DNA of 39,165 nucleotides, from the NCBI GenBank assembly GCA_045631885.1, contig JAZQVN010000003.1:1-39165 (forward strand), read 5' to 3'. Of this stretch, positions 1 through 7,489 are shown one piece after another. Each line of letters starts with the position of its first letter. Position 1 is the stretch's first letter. The position numbers and the translations under genes were made by a program. A model generated the notes under the pieces. That model had not been told where the DNA came from, searched no databases, and saw nothing but the letters and a program-made list of their open reading frames with translations. Origin of the DNA: CAJOLV01 sp045631885 (GTDB lineage: Bacteria; Bacillota_I; Bacilli_A; RFN20; CAG-826).

Positions 1-25
1 TGAAGTGCTAAGGTAAAAGTGGACA
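1..25 (+). repeat. Left terminal inverted repeat of the IS
   Basis: It matches the reverse complement of 1345-1369 at 17 of 25 positions, starting TGAA and sharing AAAAGT and GACA blocks. The inner half also forms one arm of the hairpin at 15-51. The true end could lie upstream of the window, but the match with the right end starts at base 1. Confidence 0.65.
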
Positions 26-51
26 AGGGTAAAAAACACCCATCCACTTTT
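15..51 (+). terminator. Hairpin at the IS left end, likely blocks transcription from outside
   Basis: A 9-bp stem (AAAAGTGGA at 15-23 with TCCACTTTT at 43-51) encloses a second 4-bp stem (GGGT 27-30 with ACCC 38-41) and runs into a T-rich stretch (48-53 and 55-57). It lies between the left inverted repeat and the OrfA SD. Several IS elements use such a structure to stop outside transcripts from driving the transposase; that role here is inference. Confidence 0.6.
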
Positions 52-84
52 TTCTTTGGTATGATGTTGAAAAGGAGGCAAAAA

Positions 85-480
85 ATGAGCAGAGCAAAAG
101 GAACAAAGAATAATATGCGTTCCCCAGAAGAAAAAGAAACAATTGTTCTAGAGTATATGAACAATGATCATCCTAATTACAAAAAAGTCGCGGATAAATA
201 TGGAATTAGTCGTAAGCGATTCCATACTTGGATTAAACAGTATCGTGAATTTGGAATTGAAGGACTTAGAAGCAGAACTGGAAAAGCAAAACATCCTGGT
301 AAGGGCAATCATCTTAGTGGATTACAGCGTAAGAAAAATAAAACTAGAGAAGAAGAACTTGAGTTAGAAAATCTTAGGTTGAAAATTGAGGTAGCTCGAT
401 TAAAAAAAGGGTACCTAGTGAAAGGAGTTGGTTCAAAAAAGGAATACGTTACTATCAAAGACTTGAATATGAAGTCTTAG
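85..480 (+). CDS. IS3-family transposase OrfA (helix-turn-helix subunit)
   Basis: OrfA is the DNA-binding upstream frame of an IS3-type transposase and recognises the element ends. The start at 85 is chosen because a strong SD (AAAGGAGG type, 71-78) lies just upstream; the frame is open from base 19 without any SD. The 131-residue product carries a helix-turn-helix near residues 25-50 (motif KVADKYGISRKRFHTWIKQY) and a basic, coiled-coil-like helix rich in E, L and K toward residues 90-115, as expected for a leucine-zipper dimerisation segment. The frame runs past the slippery site at 435-441 and ends at a TAG at 478-480. Ribosomes that slip there make the OrfAB fusion instead. Confidence 0.88.
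   Translation: MSRAKGTKNNMRSPEEKETIVLEYMNNDHPNYKKVADKYGISRKRFHTWIKQYREFGIEGLRSRTGKAKHPGKGNHLSGLQRKKNKTREEELELENLRLKIEVARLKKGYLVKGVGSKKEYVTIKDLNMKS
421..441 (+). promoter_or_regulatory. Programmed -1 frameshift signal for OrfAB
   Basis: The heptamer A-AAA-AAG sits at 435-441 in exact OrfA phase (TCA AAA AAG), and the -1 frame is open from 390 through the whole of OrfB. An SD-like AAAGGAG at 421-427 lies 7 nt upstream of the heptamer, the position of the stimulatory element known from dnaX and IS911. Slippage would join residue 119 of OrfA to 296 residues in the OrfB frame, giving a product of about 415 residues. A second A7 run at 402-408 is a weaker alternative site. Confidence 0.8.
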
Positions 481-524
481 AAGAATTATCAAAACAATAT
501 CCTGTTTCATTACTTTGTAATGTT

Positions 525-1331
525 ATGGATGTAAATCGAAGTGGATATTATAAATGGAAATATCGAAAAGCCCATCCATCAGCAAGACATGTCCAAAGAA
601 TGAAAGACGTTGATTTTATTAAGGAAGAATCATTGAAACATAAAGCTCATGGTTATCGTTGGTTAGCGGCGTTTTTGAGAAAAAACCAAGGTGTAATTAT
701 GTCTCCTGAATACATATACCGATGTAGAAAATATGCAGGAGTTATATGTCAATCGAAACATTATAAATGGAAGAAACCTGGAGAAAGCAACTATATATAT
801 GACAATCTAATTTGGAACAATTGGAATGCATCTAAGCCGTTAGAAATTATCGTATCAGACATGACAGCGTTCTATTCCAAAGGAATCTATTATGAACTCA
901 CATTATATTTTGACACGTTCAATCGAGAAATTGTGGGATTTGGATTAACTGATCGAAGAGGCGATGTGAAACCATACTTTGAAGGACTGGAACAAGTTAT
1001 GAGTCTTATAAAAGAAAAAGAACAAACCAGCTTATCTACTTTGCATACAGATCAAGGCGCGGTTTATTCTTCTGAAGCCTTTAATAAGCTTCTATCTAAT
1101 AATAACATTATTCATTCAATGTCTCGAGCGGGAACTCCGACAGACAATCCAATAGACGAATCTTTAAATGGGTGGATCAAGGATGAACTTTTTATCGACT
1201 TCAATCTAAAGAAGTGCGATGATGTTTTATCTTTGATAAAAGATTACATTTATTATTACAATTATGAACGTCCAATGTACTGTCTTAAATACAAAACCCC
1301 ACATCAGTATAAATCTGACATGGGGTATTGA
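525..1331 (+). CDS. IS3-family transposase OrfB (DDE integrase domain)
   Basis: OrfB is the catalytic part of the transposase, an RNase H-fold integrase core (rve type). The sequence shows the start of the family domain (VNRSGYYKWK), the first Asp in IVSDMTAFYS, the second Asp in LHTDQGAVYSS, and the catalytic Glu in TPTDNPIDESLNGWIK, so the DDE triad is complete. The listed start is the first in-frame ATG, which has no good SD. The frame is open back to 390 and the residues upstream of the ATG (RYYQRLEYEVLEEL) look like OrfB, so the protein is most likely made as the OrfAB frameshift product. The end, with its YYNYERP motif, is the normal family C-terminus and nothing appears truncated. Confidence 0.9.
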   Translation: MDVNRSGYYKWKYRKAHPSARHVQRMKDVDFIKEESLKHKAHGYRWLAAFLRKNQGVIMSPEYIYRCRKYAGVICQSKHYKWKKPGESNYIYDNLIWNNWNASKPLEIIVSDMTAFYSKGIYYELTLYFDTFNREIVGFGLTDRRGDVKPYFEGLEQVMSLIKEKEQTSLSTLHTDQGAVYSSEAFNKLLSNNNIIHSMSRAGTPTDNPIDESLNGWIKDELFIDFNLKKCDDVLSLIKDYIYYYNYERPMYCLKYKTPHQYKSDMGY

Positions 1332-1344
1332 GTCTTTTTTGGAC

Positions 1345-1369
1345 TGTCTACTTTTTGTTGACTAGTTCA
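1345..1369 (-). repeat. Right terminal inverted repeat of the IS
   Basis: Read on the minus strand it starts TGAACTAGTC and pairs with the left end at 1-25 (17 of 25 positions). It defines the right boundary of the element. Confidence 0.65.
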
Positions 1370-1389
1370 TGATGGGTGTATTTTTGTTT

Positions 1390-2877
1390 CTAGTTTGGTT
1401 TAGAGATTTTAGTCACGAAGTTCTGTGGTTCTTCTGTTACTCTTAGACCCAATTTATTTAATGTCTTTAAATCAGAGGCGGCGAGGATAGAAGATGAATG
1501 AGCTTCTAAACCATCTAAATCTTTTAATTTAGATAAGGCTAATTCCGCGAGAGGATTTGTGATAGCTTGAATCGCTAGAGCGATTAAGATTTCTTCTGCA
1601 CGGATCTTTGGATTAGCGTTCTTTAATGATTCCACTTTTAATGTTTGAATTGGTTCAATAACGCCTCTAGATAATAATGGAATCTTATCATCGATATTAG
1701 CCATCTTCTTTAAAGCATTTAAGATAGCCGCGCTGGTCGCGGATAATAATTCACTTCTTTTACCAGTGACAATTGTCCCGTCCTCTAATTGAATGGCGAG
1801 AACTGGGGCTTTGACTTTATCAGAATAGCTATTTGCTTTAGCAATAACTGGTCTTTCCGCTATTTCGGTTCCCACTCTTTGCATTAATAATTGAGATTTA
1901 GTAACCATTTCATCGGAATATGAACCTAATAAGTTGTTTTTTAAAGATTCATAATATCTTCTGATGATTTCTTGTTTACTCGCTTCTCTGACCGCTTCAT
2001 CATCTTTAATCGCGTACCCGACCATATTTACGCCCATATGTGTTGGGGAATGATATGGTGATTCACCATAAATTCTTTCAAATATCGCTTTTAATAATGG
2101 GAAGGCTTCAACATCTCGATTGTAATTGACCGCGACTTCATTAGTTTTTTCTAAATAATATGGGTCAATCATATTGACATCATCAAGATCAACAGTCGCC
2201 GCTTCATAAGCGATATTGACTGGATGGTTAAGAGGCAAATTCCAAACTGGGAATGTTTCATATTTCGCATAACCAGATTTAATGCCTCTTCTATGGTCGT
2301 GATAAAGCTGAGATAAACATGTCGCTAATTTGCCGCTTCCAGGACCTGGCGCGGTAACCACGACTAATGGCCTTTCGGTTTTAATATATTCATTTTTCCC
2401 TAATCCTTGTTCAGAGACGATTAAGGAAATGTTTTCTGGATAACCTTTGATTTTATAATGGTGATAAACAGGAACTTTTAATGACTTCATGTGTTTAGTA
2501 AACACTAAAGTGTTTGTGTTATCTTCATATAAAGATAAAACGACACCGGCAATCTTAAAACCATGAGCTTTATATGTGAGAATTAATCTCTCCACTTCAA
2601 CATCATATGTGATTCCCGTATCACTTCTAATCTTTCTTTTGGTGATGTCTTCACTATTAACCGCGATAACGATTTCTAGTTGGTCTTTTAAAGAGAGAAG
2701 GATTTGGAATTTGTCATCTTTGGCGAAGCCAGGAAGGACTCTTGAAGCGTGATTATCATCGAAGAGTTTTCCCCCTACTTCGAGATAAAGCTTGTTTTCA
2801 AATTGTTCAATTCTCTTTAAGATGTTTTCTCTTTGAATTTTTAAATAGTATTCGTTATCAAATGCGTTTTTATTCAT
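1390..2877 (-). CDS. DUF1846 family protein
   Basis: The product, about 495 residues, belongs to the conserved DUF1846 family of Firmicutes, whose biochemical function is not established to my knowledge. Near residues 175-190 it has a P-loop-like APGPGSGK, followed by a conserved stretch rich in H, Y and N (YHDHRRG, FPVWNLPLNHP). The family is usually close to 500 residues, so the gene is full length. Several starts are possible in a row (TTG 2892, ATG 2883, ATG 2877). The ATG at 2877 is preceded by GGTGATG, the best SD-like match, and gives an N-terminus like other members (NAFDNEYY). It is a single gene with no terminator of its own before the IS end 20 bp downstream, so its transcript may run into the element in antisense. 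Confidence 0.88.
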   Translation of the reverse strand: MNKNAFDNEYYLKIQRENILKRIEQFENKLYLEVGGKLFDDNHASRVLPGFAKDDKFQILLSLKDQLEIVIAVNSEDITKRKIRSDTGITYDVEVERLILTYKAHGFKIAGVVLSLYEDNTNTLVFTKHMKSLKVPVYHHYKIKGYPENISLIVSEQGLGKNEYIKTERPLVVVTAPGPGSGKLATCLSQLYHDHRRGIKSGYAKYETFPVWNLPLNHPVNIAYEAATVDLDDVNMIDPYYLEKTNEVAVNYNRDVEAFPLLKAIFERIYGESPYHSPTHMGVNMVGYAIKDDEAVREASKQEIIRRYYESLKNNLLGSYSDEMVTKSQLLMQRVGTEIAERPVIAKANSYSDKVKAPVLAIQLEDGTIVTGKRSELLSATSAAILNALKKMANIDDKIPLLSRGVIEPIQTLKVESLKNANPKIRAEEILIALAIQAITNPLAELALSKLKDLDGLEAHSSSILAASDLKTLNKLGLRVTEEPQNFVTKISKPN

Positions 2878-2947
2878 ATTCATCACCAACAATAGAATTA
2901 TTTTACATAACTAATTTCTTCAATTAAATAATTAATTGATAAAAATG

Positions 2948-2980
2948 AAAAAAGGTGACATCGACATATCGACATCACCT
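2948..2980 (-). terminator. Intrinsic terminator of the 3000-5166 operon
   Basis: On the minus strand a 12-nt arm AGGTGATGTCGA pairs with TCGATGTCACCT (two central mismatches) and is followed by TTTTTT. It lies about 20 nt after the stop codon at 3000. Confidence 0.75.
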
Positions 2981-2999
2981 CTTATTAATGTTTTTTTAC

Positions 3000-4181
3000 T
3001 TATTCTTCTTGATTTGGATTGATTGGGTTTTCTAAGTGATAGGCAATCTTTAAGCAGATTGACATCGCTAATAAAACGACTGGAATTAACAAGATCGGAA
3101 CAATCATATCGGTTATTTGAGTATAAGTGCCACCTAAGAATTGGGCCACGCCAACTAAACCAAAGAAGACGAGGAGAAGAATAGAACTAAGTAAATTCTT
3201 CTTTTGTAATAAGCCATATTTAATCTTCTTTCCAATATCATTATGTGGGAAATAATAGGCAGTCTTTGTGATAATATTTGTCCCAAATATTGTTCCGACA
3301 ATACCAAATGATAAGGCCACACCTGGATAAATGAATACTTTTACATCGACTTGACTGCCACTAGTGTTTGAGGCAGTATTGATGCCATCAATGAATGGGG
3401 TTAATAATTCGAAACGTGATAAATAAATACCGGCTAAAACACCCATAAAGGCATATAAACCAATATTTATTAATTCAGTAATTAATATTGATAAGCTGAA
3501 ACTGCCGTTTCTATTAAATGATTCATATAACCAGTAATTGATTGAACTAAGACCAAACATTGAAGCGAGGACGATAACATCAACAATATACGCTGGTGGT
3601 AAGCCTGCGCCAATGATGATGAATAAGAAGTCTATCAAAAGATAGAATCCAGCGACTTTCGCTACTTGTCTCATCGCTTTACGGAATTTGAAATGTAATA
3701 ATTCTCTTTCTTTTGGAAGTTTTAAGAAGGAGAAGAAGGTAATTAATAAGATTATAAATCTTACAATGAAGATAATTGTCGCTGCAGCTGTTAAAACTAA
3801 CATTGCCATTGCAAACATCGCTTGTATACCGGTTTGCATACCACTACTAAACCAAGTACTGAAGTTTTGCGCAAACGACGTTGTTCCATCGACATCAAAT
3901 GTCCATTGGAAGACTGTGATGATTGAGTGATTTGCTTGTACTGCAAACATCGCACCTAATAACAATAATGTGAGGACAAAATATATCCAACGGCAAGCAT
4001 TGTCTGATACTTTATGTGGTTTTCCATTTGGATTATTAGGAACTTCAAATTTAGGAGCGACAACTTCCTTTGGAGTTTCATTTTCGCCACCATCTTTAGT
4101 TAGTTCATTTAAATCTAAGTTAGGAGCAGCATCTTTATTTGACTTCACTGTCTGAACAGTTTCTTTTTCTTTGTCTACCAT
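3000..4181 (-). CDS. Multi-spanning membrane protein, function unknown
   Basis: I do not recognise this 393-residue protein. Residues 1-60 are hydrophilic, acidic and Pro/Asn-rich, presumably cytosolic. About eight or nine membrane segments follow, starting near residue 65 and ending near 380, with a short charged tail. A glycine- and proline-containing segment (IIGAGLPPAYIVD) lies mid-protein. It has a strong SD (AAGGAGG) and begins 13 bp after the gene at 4195-5166, so the two are surely co-transcribed and may form one envelope complex with that single-span protein. No transporter signature, catalytic motif or ATP-binding site is visible. Confidence 0.72.
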   Translation of the reverse strand: MVDKEKETVQTVKSNKDAAPNLDLNELTKDGGENETPKEVVAPKFEVPNNPNGKPHKVSDNACRWIYFVLTLLLLGAMFAVQANHSIITVFQWTFDVDGTTSFAQNFSTWFSSGMQTGIQAMFAMAMLVLTAAATIIFIVRFIILLITFFSFLKLPKERELLHFKFRKAMRQVAKVAGFYLLIDFLFIIIGAGLPPAYIVDVIVLASMFGLSSINYWLYESFNRNGSFSLSILITELINIGLYAFMGVLAGIYLSRFELLTPFIDGINTASNTSGSQVDVKVFIYPGVALSFGIVGTIFGTNIITKTAYYFPHNDIGKKIKYGLLQKKNLLSSILLLVFFGLVGVAQFLGGTYTQITDMIVPILLIPVVLLAMSICLKIAYHLENPINPNQEE

Positions 4182-4194
4182 AATATGCCCCTCC

Positions 4195-5166
4195 TTAGTT
4201 CATGGACTTCTTGAGATAGTTAGTGATTGCATCACCAAATAAATCAACAAAGTCGCCTTGTCCATTTTCAATAATGTTTACTTTTGTATTATTGATATGA
4301 CATACAGTAATGTCTTGATGTTGTTTTTCTTTTGAGCTGGTTGGAGAATCAAGAACAACTACTGGTTGAGTAGCGTTATTTAAATTAACCGCAGCATTTA
4401 AATTTGAATTAGAAATTCTATAAATCTTGCCATTTTGTTCTGCGCTTGATTTCGCGGAATTAATAATTTGTGCTAATTCAAGAATTTGACCATTATTTGT
4501 TTCAACAACATTTAAGAATTGTGATTGATATTGTGTAGCGACCATCGCACAAGTGGTAATAACCATAGATCTAATATAATCAGATGTTTCGGCAGCTTCT
4601 TTCATGTGCGCTTCGCTGATATCAACTTTGAACCATTTACCACGGTTATTATTCATCCCCGCGGATAAATCTCTTTGTAGTTCATCAACTTCTTCACCAT
4701 CTTGATTTGCAATAGCGTGGCTATTGTATTTAACGAACATGCCATGTCTACTCACAGCAACAAGATAGTCTAGTGTTGTTTTGGTCCCACTAACTAATTG
4801 CCATCCATCATAACGGTAATTTAAACCTTTTTCATTTTGGGCGATGATTAGTTCACGGTCATAACTAGTTCCGGTTAGTTCATAATTATAATTTCCGACA
4901 ACATGAACACCGATAGAATTGCCTTCTGGGAGAGGTTCTGGATCTTCTTCCATCAACATTAATGATTGATAGTAAGCCGCTCCTCTAGATAAAGCAGGAA
5001 CAGAAAATGCTTCAATAGCACCATCTAAATCCTCAACTTTAGTATCTGTACCGCCATCTCCTTCGAGAGTAATTGTCTCAGGAACGTAAGTACCAACAGA
5101 ATAAACAATAACACCAGTTAACCCAAAAACAGCGGCAATCGCCATTGGGATAATTGCTTTTCTCAT
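4195..5166 (-). CDS. Signal-anchored extracellular protein, function unknown
   Basis: This 323-residue protein starts with a hydrophobic segment (about residues 5-25) that lacks a lipobox Cys and should act as a signal anchor or cleavable signal. The rest is polar and probably extracytoplasmic, with an acidic stretch around residues 33-50 and mixed alpha/beta character. No known domain is recognised. A modest SD (AAGGATGG) precedes the ATG. It is the first gene of a two-gene operon with the multi-spanning protein 13 bp downstream; the pairing of one polytopic protein with one anchored exodomain protein suggests a joint envelope role, which is inference. Confidence 0.68.
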   Translation of the reverse strand: MRKAIIPMAIAAVFGLTGVIVYSVGTYVPETITLEGDGGTDTKVEDLDGAIEAFSVPALSRGAAYYQSLMLMEEDPEPLPEGNSIGVHVVGNYNYELTGTSYDRELIIAQNEKGLNYRYDGWQLVSGTKTTLDYLVAVSRHGMFVKYNSHAIANQDGEEVDELQRDLSAGMNNNRGKWFKVDISEAHMKEAAETSDYIRSMVITTCAMVATQYQSQFLNVVETNNGQILELAQIINSAKSSAEQNGKIYRISNSNLNAAVNLNNATQPVVVLDSPTSSKEKQHQDITVCHINNTKVNIIENGQGDFVDLFGDAITNYLKKSMN

Positions 5167-5230
5167 ATGTTTTCCATCCTTTTTCTTTAATTTAATTTAT
5201 TTATATATAAAAAACAAGACCTTATCAAAG

Positions 5231-5264
5231 AAAAAAGGCACCCTACATTATTTTAGAAGCGCCT
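5231..5264 (-). terminator. Terminator overlapping the thioesterase stop codon
   Basis: On the minus strand AGGCGC pairs with GTGCCT (one G-T pair) and runs into TTTTTT. The first base of the stem falls inside the TAG stop at 5263-5265, so the gene has almost no 3' untranslated region. Confidence 0.7.
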
Positions 5265-5979
5265 ATCTTTCTTGATAATTAACTTTTGCGATAAATGAAT
5301 GAACATCATCGACATCGCCCACTATTGTTTCTGGGACGGAATTACTGGAATACAAATTCACAATTTGATTATCGTTAATCTCTTTTTCGTAGTTAATGCA
5401 TATTTCTTTAAATTTATATTTTTTATAGAAATTTGAATCGTGAGCGTCAACGATATAATCAATATATTTGGTGTTATTTAGATGACCATTTAAATCAGTG
5501 TCTGAATATCTCACTTTACGCGATTCTAATAAAGAAGTTTCCGCGATTTCAACTTTTTCTGGTAAAGGGAGGTCTTTCTCATCTTTTTCACCTTTAAAGG
5601 TGAAGTTATCTCCAAATGGTTTCATTTTTGCCTTGTGGGTAATACTATCTAATAGCACCCAAACCGCAGAGGCTTCAACGAGAAGTTCACCACTTTCAGA
5701 ATAGATTTGATAAAATCTAGGAAATAAAAACATAATCATATCACCTGGATGTGTGCACACATTAATTGTTTCATGCATTTTAGGCATACAATGAATGACC
5801 ACTTTCATTCTTGTAATAACCCAAAACATCCCTTTATCAACAGTGTCTTTTTTTCCTAATCCAATTAATTCAGCGTGATTAGTACTCACTTGTTGTAAAT
5901 AACGGAAAATCGCTCCTAATTTAGTGTCTAAATAGGAATCGACATCATTACTAGTGACATAAATCTTTTCTTGATACAT
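5263..5979 (-). CDS. Acyl-ACP thioesterase (FatA/FAT family)
   Basis: This enzyme would release free fatty acids from acyl carrier protein in the cytosol, ending fatty acid synthesis or adjusting chain length. The 238-residue length fits the bacterial form of this double-hotdog family. The N-terminal hotdog carries HAELIGLG and MFWVITRM; the second begins with the diagnostic RYSDTDLNGHLNNTKY near residue 155, which holds the conserved Asp, Asn and His. The ATG at 5979 is fixed by family alignment, since the next Met is about 50 residues in. No SD is present; the -10 box ends 7 nt before the ATG, so the message is probably leaderless. It diverges from enolase. Confidence 0.85.
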   Translation of the reverse strand: MYQEKIYVTSNDVDSYLDTKLGAIFRYLQQVSTNHAELIGLGKKDTVDKGMFWVITRMKVVIHCMPKMHETINVCTHPGDMIMFLFPRFYQIYSESGELLVEASAVWVLLDSITHKAKMKPFGDNFTFKGEKDEKDLPLPEKVEIAETSLLESRKVRYSDTDLNGHLNNTKYIDYIVDAHDSNFYKKYKFKEICINYEKEINDNQIVNLYSSNSVPETIVGDVDDVHSFIAKVNYQER

Positions 5980-5986
5980 ACAAGAA

Positions 5987-6018
5987 ATTATAAACCAAAT
6001 TGACTATTTATTGTCAAT
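5987..6018 (-). promoter_or_regulatory. Thioesterase promoter with an embedded dyad
   Basis: On the minus strand a consensus TTGACA (6017-6012) and TATAAT (5992-5987) are separated by 19 bp. The -35 lies in a perfect dyad ATTGAC-N8-GTCAAT (5999-6018), a possible operator. Seven bases separate the -10 from the ATG. Confidence 0.6.
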
Positions 6019-6042
6019 CTATGAAATTCATTTCATATATTG

Positions 6043-6072
6043 TTTATTTTTCCTCTCGTTTCGTTTTATAAT
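6043..6072 (+). promoter_or_regulatory. Enolase promoter
   Basis: A perfect TATAAT at 6067-6072 is preceded at 18 bp by a weak TTTATT -35 match (6043-6048). It is followed by a short leader and a strong SD (AAAAGGAG, 6086-6093). Confidence 0.55.
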
Positions 6073-6100
6073 TAGAATTGATTATAAAAGGAGATATTTC

Positions 6101-7399
6101 ATGGCTAAAATTTGTAAAGTTCATGGTCGCGAAGTTCTTGATTCACGTGGCAATCCTACCGTTGAAGTAGAAGTCTGGTTAGAAGATGGAACTAGAGCAA
6201 GCGCAATCGTTCCTTCTGGTGCCTCCACTGGTGAAAGTGAAGCATTAGAATTAAGAGATGGCGATAAAGGTAGATATTTAGGAAAAGGCGTTTTAAAAGC
6301 CGTTGCTAATGTCAATGAAAAAATCGCTCCAGCAGTCGTTGGTTTAGATGCCTTCGATCAAGTTGGTGTTGATCAAGTGATGTTAGACTTAGATGGTACA
6401 CCATTTAAGAAAAATTTAGGCGCAAACGCTATCTTAGGTGTTTCCTTAGCAGTTGCAAGAGCTGCTGCAGCATCATTACACATGCCATTATACCGCTACA
6501 TCGGTGGTACAAACGGCAAAGTTATTCCAACTCCATGTATGAACGTTATCAATGGTGGCGCTCACGCACAAAGTTCAGTTGACTTCCAAGAATTCTTCAT
6601 CATTCCTGCTGGATTCCCAACATTCAGAGAATCCTTAAGAGCGGGTGCTGAAATCTTCCACGCTTTAAAGAAAGTCACCAAAGACAGAGGTTATGAAACC
6701 GGTGTCGGTGATGAAGGTGGATTTGCTCCAAGCTGCCGTAAAGGCAACGAAGAACCATTAGAATTAATCGCTGAAGCAGTTGAAAAAGCTGGCTATAAAT
6801 TAGGCGAACAAATCTTCTTAGGTATGGACGTTGCTTCTTCTGAATTCTATGAAGGAAATGGTATGTATAACTTAGTCAAATCTGGCGAAGGTAAGAAGAC
6901 CACAGAAGAAATGATCCAATTCTTAGAAAAATTAGTCAAAGACTATCCAGCCATTGTTACCATCGAAGATGGTTTAGCAGAATCTGACTGGGAAGGCTGG
7001 GCTGAATTAACAAGAAGACTTGGTAAGAAGATTCAACTCGTCGGTGATGACTTATTCGTCACAAATCCAGAATTCGTTAAGAAAGGTATCATCAATAACG
7101 TCGCTAACAGCGTCTTAATCAAAGTTAACCAAATCGGTACATTAACCGAAACATTAGACGCCATCCGCTTAGCACAATCCAATGGTTACACCTGCATGGT
7201 CTCCCACAGATCTGGTGAAACAGAAGATACCACCATTGCTGACTTAGCAGTCGCCGTTAATGCTGGTCAAATCAAGACCGGTTCTGCTTCTAGAACAGAC
7301 AGAATGGCCAAATACAATCAATTATTAAGAATTGAAGAAGAATTAGGTGAAAACGCTGTTTACCTCGGTGTCAAAGCCTTTGCAAATAGAAAATTCTAA
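6101..7399 (+). CDS. eno: Enolase (phosphopyruvate hydratase)
   Basis: Enolase interconverts 2-phosphoglycerate and phosphoenolpyruvate in glycolysis, with Mg2+. The 432 residues match the normal length. Family landmarks are complete: SRGNPTVEVEV and the SGASTGESEALELRDGD loop near residues 12-55, GVGDEGGFAP near 205, the metal ligands in GMDVASSEF, TIEDGLAESD and LVGDDLFVTN, the catalytic Lys in LIKVNQIGT, and SHRSGETEDTTIADLAVA near the C-terminus. The start at 6101 has a strong SD; the longer frame back to 6011 would add about 30 hydrophobic residues overlapping the promoter and is rejected. Codon use is the most regular in the window, as expected for a highly expressed gene, and it is followed by a strong terminator. 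Confidence 0.98.
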   Translation: MAKICKVHGREVLDSRGNPTVEVEVWLEDGTRASAIVPSGASTGESEALELRDGDKGRYLGKGVLKAVANVNEKIAPAVVGLDAFDQVGVDQVMLDLDGTPFKKNLGANAILGVSLAVARAAAASLHMPLYRYIGGTNGKVIPTPCMNVINGGAHAQSSVDFQEFFIIPAGFPTFRESLRAGAEIFHALKKVTKDRGYETGVGDEGGFAPSCRKGNEEPLELIAEAVEKAGYKLGEQIFLGMDVASSEFYEGNGMYNLVKSGEGKKTTEEMIQFLEKLVKDYPAIVTIEDGLAESDWEGWAELTRRLGKKIQLVGDDLFVTNPEFVKKGIINNVANSVLIKVNQIGTLTETLDAIRLAQSNGYTCMVSHRSGETEDTTIADLAVAVNAGQIKTGSASRTDRMAKYNQLLRIEEELGENAVYLGVKAFANRKF

Positions 7400-7416
7400 T
7401 TATTGAGAATATATTG

Positions 7417-7447
7417 AAAAGCTTCCATTTCGATGGAAGCTTTTTTT
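7417..7447 (+). terminator. Enolase terminator (UUCG loop)
   Basis: A 12-bp stem (AAAAGCTTCCAT with ATGGAAGCTTTT), a TTCG loop and a run of Ts, 17 nt after the enolase stop. Confidence 0.92.
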
Positions 7448-7450
7448 ATC

Positions 7451-7477
7451 AAAAAAGGCGAATCAATTGACTCGCCT
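7451..7477 (-). terminator. Terminator of the 7490-9529 gene
   Basis: On the minus strand AGGCGA pairs with TCGCCT around an inner TCAATTGA dyad and is followed by TTTTTT. It lies back to back with the enolase terminator. Confidence 0.85.
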
Positions 7478-7489
7478 ATTTTGAATGAT

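Larger units (their letters stand above)
1..1369 (+). mobile_element. IS3-family insertion sequence, apparently complete
   Basis: Two overlapping transposase frames (OrfA with a helix-turn-helix, OrfB with a DDE core) lie between imperfect terminal inverted repeats. The left end begins TGAA at base 1, and the right end read in reverse also begins TGAA at base 1369; 17 of the outer 25 bases match, including the shared block AAAAGT followed by GACA. The length of about 1.37 kb is normal for IS3-family elements. Both reading frames and the frameshift signal look intact, so the element may be active. The window starts exactly at the left end, so no target duplication can be checked. The right end lies 20 bp beyond the stop codon of the convergent DUF1846 gene. 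Confidence 0.88.

Noticed and set aside
1297..1336. Transposase terminator formed by CCCCACATCAG / CTGACATGGGG
   Set aside because: The stem has two central mismatches, lies in the OrfB coding end, and the T-run starts 10 nt after it; too weak to list as a feature.
6011..6100. Longer enolase start giving a hydrophobic N-terminal extension
   Set aside because: It overlaps the promoter (TATAAT 6067-6072), has no SD, and enolase alignment begins at 6101.
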